From contig JAPEHQ010000001.1 of assembly GCA_027405735.1 (NCBI GenBank), positions 3,968,001 to 4,032,000 on the forward strand: a stretch of DNA of 64,000 bases, in the 5' to 3' direction. This DNA comes from Mucor racemosus. Taxonomy: Eukaryota > Mucoromycota > Mucoromycetes > Mucorales > Mucoraceae. A program made the position numbers and the translations under genes. This document shows positions 60,628 to 64,000 of the stretch, piece after piece. The notes below the pieces were generated by a model. The model searched no databases. It had not been told where the DNA came from and was given only the letters and a program-made list of their open reading frames with translations. Each line of letters starts with the position of its first letter. Positions within the stretch are counted from its first letter, which is position 1.

Positions 60628-61528
60628 ACGTGCCACCAGCTTTAAATCTGTGTAAACTTTAATTTTGTTTCAATTTTTATTTATTTTGGAACTCCGTCAT
60701 TTCAATATATATATTTTTTTTGGAGGCATCTCATGGCAGATAATGTAGCTCATTTGTTATTTGAGAGATTGAGAAGTATAATAAGTTTAAACAAACATTT
60801 TATTTTTATAACAAATCTTTAGGAATTCTAAATTTTCTGTGAGATAAATATTTTTTTTGACAAATTTCTTAACTTCTTGGACAACTTCTCTACATTTGTT
60901 ATAAGCTTCGATGTAGTCCATCGACCTTCTGAAATAATGTCTGATTTGAGTCAGGTTACCAGAGGTATCCAGAAAAGAATGGATGTTTTTCTCCAGAGAC
61001 TTGAATGTATAGTCACATCGCAAACGAGCTTCCCTCTTGGCAGCACCACAGTACATTTTGATCCAATTGCATTCGCAATGGTGCTTTGGGTATCAGTAAA
61101 ATGATTTTATAATAAAAATAACTATTAAAGTCATAATAATTGTTCACAAAGGTTTAAATAATGATTGTTATGGCTCTGATTTATTATATCTTTATTTTTC
61201 GGAAAGTTGATAGCGAAAATGCTGATTTCACGCATTGCTTACGTAAGCTGGGTTTAAGGTAAAAAGGTTATGTGTCACAGAGTATCCTTGTTTCAAAAGT
61301 TACCCTCACCTAAGAGCACACAGCTTAAATTTTGAAATACCGTCTATTTTCAAGGGCTATCAACAGAATGATTTTATAGTAAAATTAAGTATTCGAGCCA
61401 TAACAATTGTTTACAAAGGTTTAAATAATGATTGTTATGGATTTTTTTTATTGTATCGTTAGTTTTGGGTGAGTTGATAGCTCTTAAAAAAAGTTAAAAT
61501 TTGTGCAGGTTTAAAGCTGGTGGCACGT
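60628..61528 (-). mobile_element. Degenerate TIR element (901 bp, TA target)
   Basis: Inverted ends of about 30 bp begin ACGTGCCACCAGCTTTAAA and are flanked by TA (60626-60627 and 61529-61530). The empty site, CACTTACTGCTT, is at 2090-2101. A stretch of about 75 bp near 61080-61155 is repeated at 61370-61440. Minus strand 60787-61092 keeps the C-terminus of a transposase. Confidence 0.8.
60787..61092 (-). pseudogene. Transposase C-terminal relic
   Basis: Reads YPKHHCECNWIKMYCGAAKR followed by RCDYTFKSLEKNIHSFLD and HYFRRSMDYIEAYNKC. This matches the C-terminal block of DDE transposases frequent in Mucoromycota (family pattern 'HCE-x-NPIE-x-x-WGAAKR-x-x-R-x-x-CDYT'). The catalytic Glu of the NPIE block is Lys here and the upstream frame closes at once, so it is inactive. 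Confidence 0.75.
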
Positions 61529-61722
61529 TACTGCTTAAATTTATATGCAAGCCAAATCTAATAAGATTATATATTATGTTACTTTATTACTCATAAAATT
61601 TAAACAAATTAACCTTTTTAAAGTTACTATTTTAGTTTACGATTGTCAGCTGTAAAACTATTTGTTTTCAAGTATAAATTAGCTACGATCAAAACTATGG
61701 TTATTAGGCAAGACATCATATT

Positions 61723-62253
61723 TGTTGTATTCCACCTAGTATCATACGTTATCACCTTCTACAGTATTAATACATCTTACAATCTATTTACTACGGCATG
61801 TATTGAAGTGAAAATCTTGATATCGGATATAAAAAACTCCTAGCGTACTAAGTTTATCCAGCAATTACTAAGAAGAACGCTTGGATTGCAATTATGATAC
61901 GATATTATTTCATCCCAGCGGCTAATCAATCAAGTAGCTATTAAATCAACATCCAAGCACATTTAGCGCAGCGTTAAAACAAGGTGACTCACAAGCTCTA
62001 TAAGAAGGGTTAAACTATGATTGATCCGTTTCGATTCATAGGTTACTATCAAACAAATCTAATGGTTTAATAGTACCTTAAAGTACGTCTCAAGATATTA
62101 ATGATGTCAAATCAATATAAAGGGCTATACTTTTATATCTAAATAAACGATACCTTGTTCTTGTTATACATTTGAAGAACTGATTCATTACTCATTCTCT
62201 TTTAATTGTATTATTTTTTAAATATTATTTATCAAACCTGAAAATATACGACA
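61723..62253 (+). repeat. LTR-like repeat C, copy 3
   Basis: 531 bp from TGTTGTATTCC to TACGACA, near-inverted ends, colinear with 4336-4877. No target duplication: the left flank is repeat B sequence and the right flank repeat E, so this copy probably joined them by recombination or after deletion. Confidence 0.55.
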
Positions 62254-62430
62254 AGGCTAAACCTTTTGCAGTTCTGCGAATTAGCTCTATAAGTACCTGC
62301 CATTGCAACGGGAGGTCAATTGGATTCATATTCGTTGAGAAGAACTGATGGGTTTTCTGATATTAGTAGGCGTAAGTAGCAGGTAACTGACTTGTTTCTC
62401 AAACTAGCTAAACGTACAATGACCCATGGA
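62254..62430 (+). repeat. Repeat E, fragment
   Basis: Matches 33765-33935 (AGGCTAAACCTTTTGCA, TACCTGCCATTGCAA, AATGACCCATGGA). Short non-coding piece. Confidence 0.6.
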
Positions 62431-62454
62431 TGCTGGTAGTAGTATTGGTGTCGA

Positions 62455-62996
62455 GTCGGGTTTTGCCAGCCAAATTCACTAGTATTGTCGTGATAATAAA
62501 AAGTGTAATTAGATAATTTAGTTATAAGTTAAAAGACATTGTTTATTGAGTTTGACATATGAATCTGCTATTTATACTATTTTGATTTGCGTAACAAAAG
62601 ATCTAGATTGCCCCGACAGTATGCATATCATATGCATTAATGAAAAAGGAGTCCTTCGGGGCCGCACCATGTGTACTTTGGCGCATGGTGTCGTATGAGA
62701 CCAGGCTGTACAGTCGAAGCATGACACTGCTCCTAGCTGTTCGGGGCTTTTTACCAACAATCGTATTGGGTTTCCCTGAACTTGTTGCTTATTGGTCACT
62801 CTTACCCTATCTAGACTTAATAATCATCTCATGTTAGATTAAACAGGAATTTCAACAATGCTGGTGTGTCCGCGGTTTCGGCTGGTAGGATAACCCGTGT
62901 TCCCTTTGTCCCTTTTCAAGAACCATTACCATGTCCATCTTTTCTACACATTGCTATTATCGCGTTAAATAGGAGTTATAATATATAGTGGATAAC
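62455..62996 (-). repeat. Candidate solo LTR
   Basis: Read on the minus strand it starts TGTTATCCAC and may end ACTCGACA, with TATAAATAGCAG and then AATAAACAATG in LTR order. It is distinctly more GC-rich than its surroundings (62640-62780). No target duplication found and ends are provisional. A 75-codon minus frame here is probably not a gene. Confidence 0.4.
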
Positions 62997-63187
62997 ACGT
63001 TAAAAATTAATAAAACTGCCCTACTTGGCTTAACCTTAAAAAAAAAAAAAAAGGAAAAATTTGCTGGACATACAGTATGATGCAAAACATACTAAGAAAA
63101 AAAAGGAGGATCATATTCAATGAGAAGCAAGGGTCATCGGAGATTCTCTTTCGAAATTCATATCCTAGTACCAAAGGGCTTCCCCTT

Positions 63188-63264
63188 TGGCGGGTTTGAA
63201 CTCACGAATATGTGTGTCGCACTCAAATTGTAGCGCATGCGCTTCGTTAAACTTGCCACTCTCC
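63188..63264 (-). ncRNA. tRNA-related sequence
   Basis: Minus strand has an A-box-like GTGGCAAGTTTAACG and a B-box-like GAGTTCAAACCC about 55 bp later, with a GCGCT/AGTGC stem at the anticodon position. The acceptor GGAGAGT has no partner at the 3' side and there is no T-run terminator, so it is not an intact tRNA; a degenerate tRNA or tRNA-derived SINE head is possible. Confidence 0.3.
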
Positions 63265-64000
63265 TTTTTTGGTCTACAATTTTAATCCTCATACATGTGA
63301 ACATGTATTTGTCAGTTTTTTTTTCACTATTTTGGGGAATGCAGCAAATTAATACGTATTTTTTCTTTTTGGAAATGATACTAGAGCTTTCCAGAAATTG
63401 GTAGTAGACATCATCTGAAAAAAATGCCAATTTTTGATGGAGATATAAACAAAACTCAATGTTCTTAGTACATTGATATTAAGCTGCATAACATAAAAAT
63501 TGAATATGGATGAATGTAAAACAATCTTTGCCAAAATGGGAATTAGTACAACTGTTTAATATACACAATTAATAACTAGAAAATAAAGTTAAAACTAGAT
63601 ATATTTATTGAATATATTGTAGGTAAAAAAGATAATAATGAATCCATCTCGAACGACATCAGGATTCAGGGTATTTATATGCTTTGGAAGCGCGGATATA
63701 GAGTCTACAATATAGAATGTATGAAAGAATGATTTCATAGTTTTAAGAAACTAGTTGATTACAACATGATAATATAATATATTGGCCAGAGCAAGTTTAA
63801 TAGGATACGAACAAGTTAAGTATATAGGATATTCATGCTTGATTAACTTTAGACAGTGAATGTTTATACAAATAGAATAGCTGAATTCCATTCTCAGGAA
63901 CGAGTTCATGATTGACTCAACTTCAGAATCTCAGGCTACACCATTTCATTATAGACTAAATGTAACATAACTAAATGAAATAAAATTGCAATACATCATT
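63265..64000. other. Intergenic, no feature recognised
   Basis: AT-rich. 63417-63445 contains a variant of the ATTTTTGATGGAGATA motif found in the other repeat fields. Nothing else seen. Confidence 0.5.

Larger units (their letters stand above)
58417..61722 (+). repeat. Repeat B, copy 3 (interrupted twice)
   Basis: Direct orientation, beginning ACTACGGCCGACCTG. It is split by a family 2 Tc1 element (58744-60381) and a TIR element (60628-61528). It ends at about 61722, where repeat A would be expected but LTR-like repeat C begins instead. Confidence 0.65.

Overview
The window looks like nuclear DNA of an early-diverging fungus, most probably Mucoromycota (Mucorales-like). The evidence is an AT-rich genome, many 50-70 nt introns with GTAAG/YAG borders, ordinary eukaryotic single-copy genes, and Tc1/mariner transposases of a kind common in that phylum. 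The genus cannot be told from the sequence.

Layout. (1) 1-9.2 kb is a repeat field: fragments of LTR-like repeats, a hAT-type MITE, and two direct copies of a ~1.9 kb repeat (here 'repeat A') that carries one splice-site-flanked exon of a cytoplasmic dynein intermediate chain. (2) 9.2-31 kb is a gene block: 5-oxoprolinase (+), mitochondrial-type coproporphyrinogen III oxidase (-), a Brr6/Brl1 nuclear-envelope protein (+), an unknown acidic protein (-), cytochrome b5 (-), tRNA-Lys(CTT) (-), a small HSBP1-like coiled-coil gene (-), an otubain deubiquitinase (+), an unknown protein (-) and a CLIP-170-like microtubule plus-end protein (-). (3) 31-38 kb is mostly intergenic and holds one arm (33.5-36.0 kb) of a long inverted repeat. 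(4) 38-47 kb has a homeodomain protein (-), an Ssb-type Hsp70 (-) and a mitochondrial nucleoside diphosphate kinase (+). (5) 47.7-64 kb is a second, nested repeat field: the other arm of the inverted repeat, two more repeat A copies in the opposite orientation, three Tc1/mariner elements (two families), a second hAT-like MITE, a relic TA-target transposon and several LTR-like blocks.

The genes do not form a pathway or cluster. They cover glutathione-cycle and haem metabolism, electron transfer, nuclear pore assembly, ubiquitin editing, microtubule tracking, transcription and protein folding. Most are compact multi-exon genes; I worked out exon borders by reading splice sites and frame continuity, and in each case exon lengths sum to an open frame of the family's usual size. 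Two genes gain parts that simple open reading frames hide: coproporphyrinogen oxidase gains four 5' exons giving a mitochondrial presequence, and the HSBP1-like gene is seen only after joining four small exons.

The most unusual material is in the repeats: (a) a dispersed module that moved a single dynein exon with its acceptor and donor sites; (b) two Tc1 families that share a ~213-bp terminal inverted repeat whose inner and outer ~20-bp sites point in opposite directions; (c) a readable insertion order, with empty target sites for all three Tc1 copies present elsewhere in the window.
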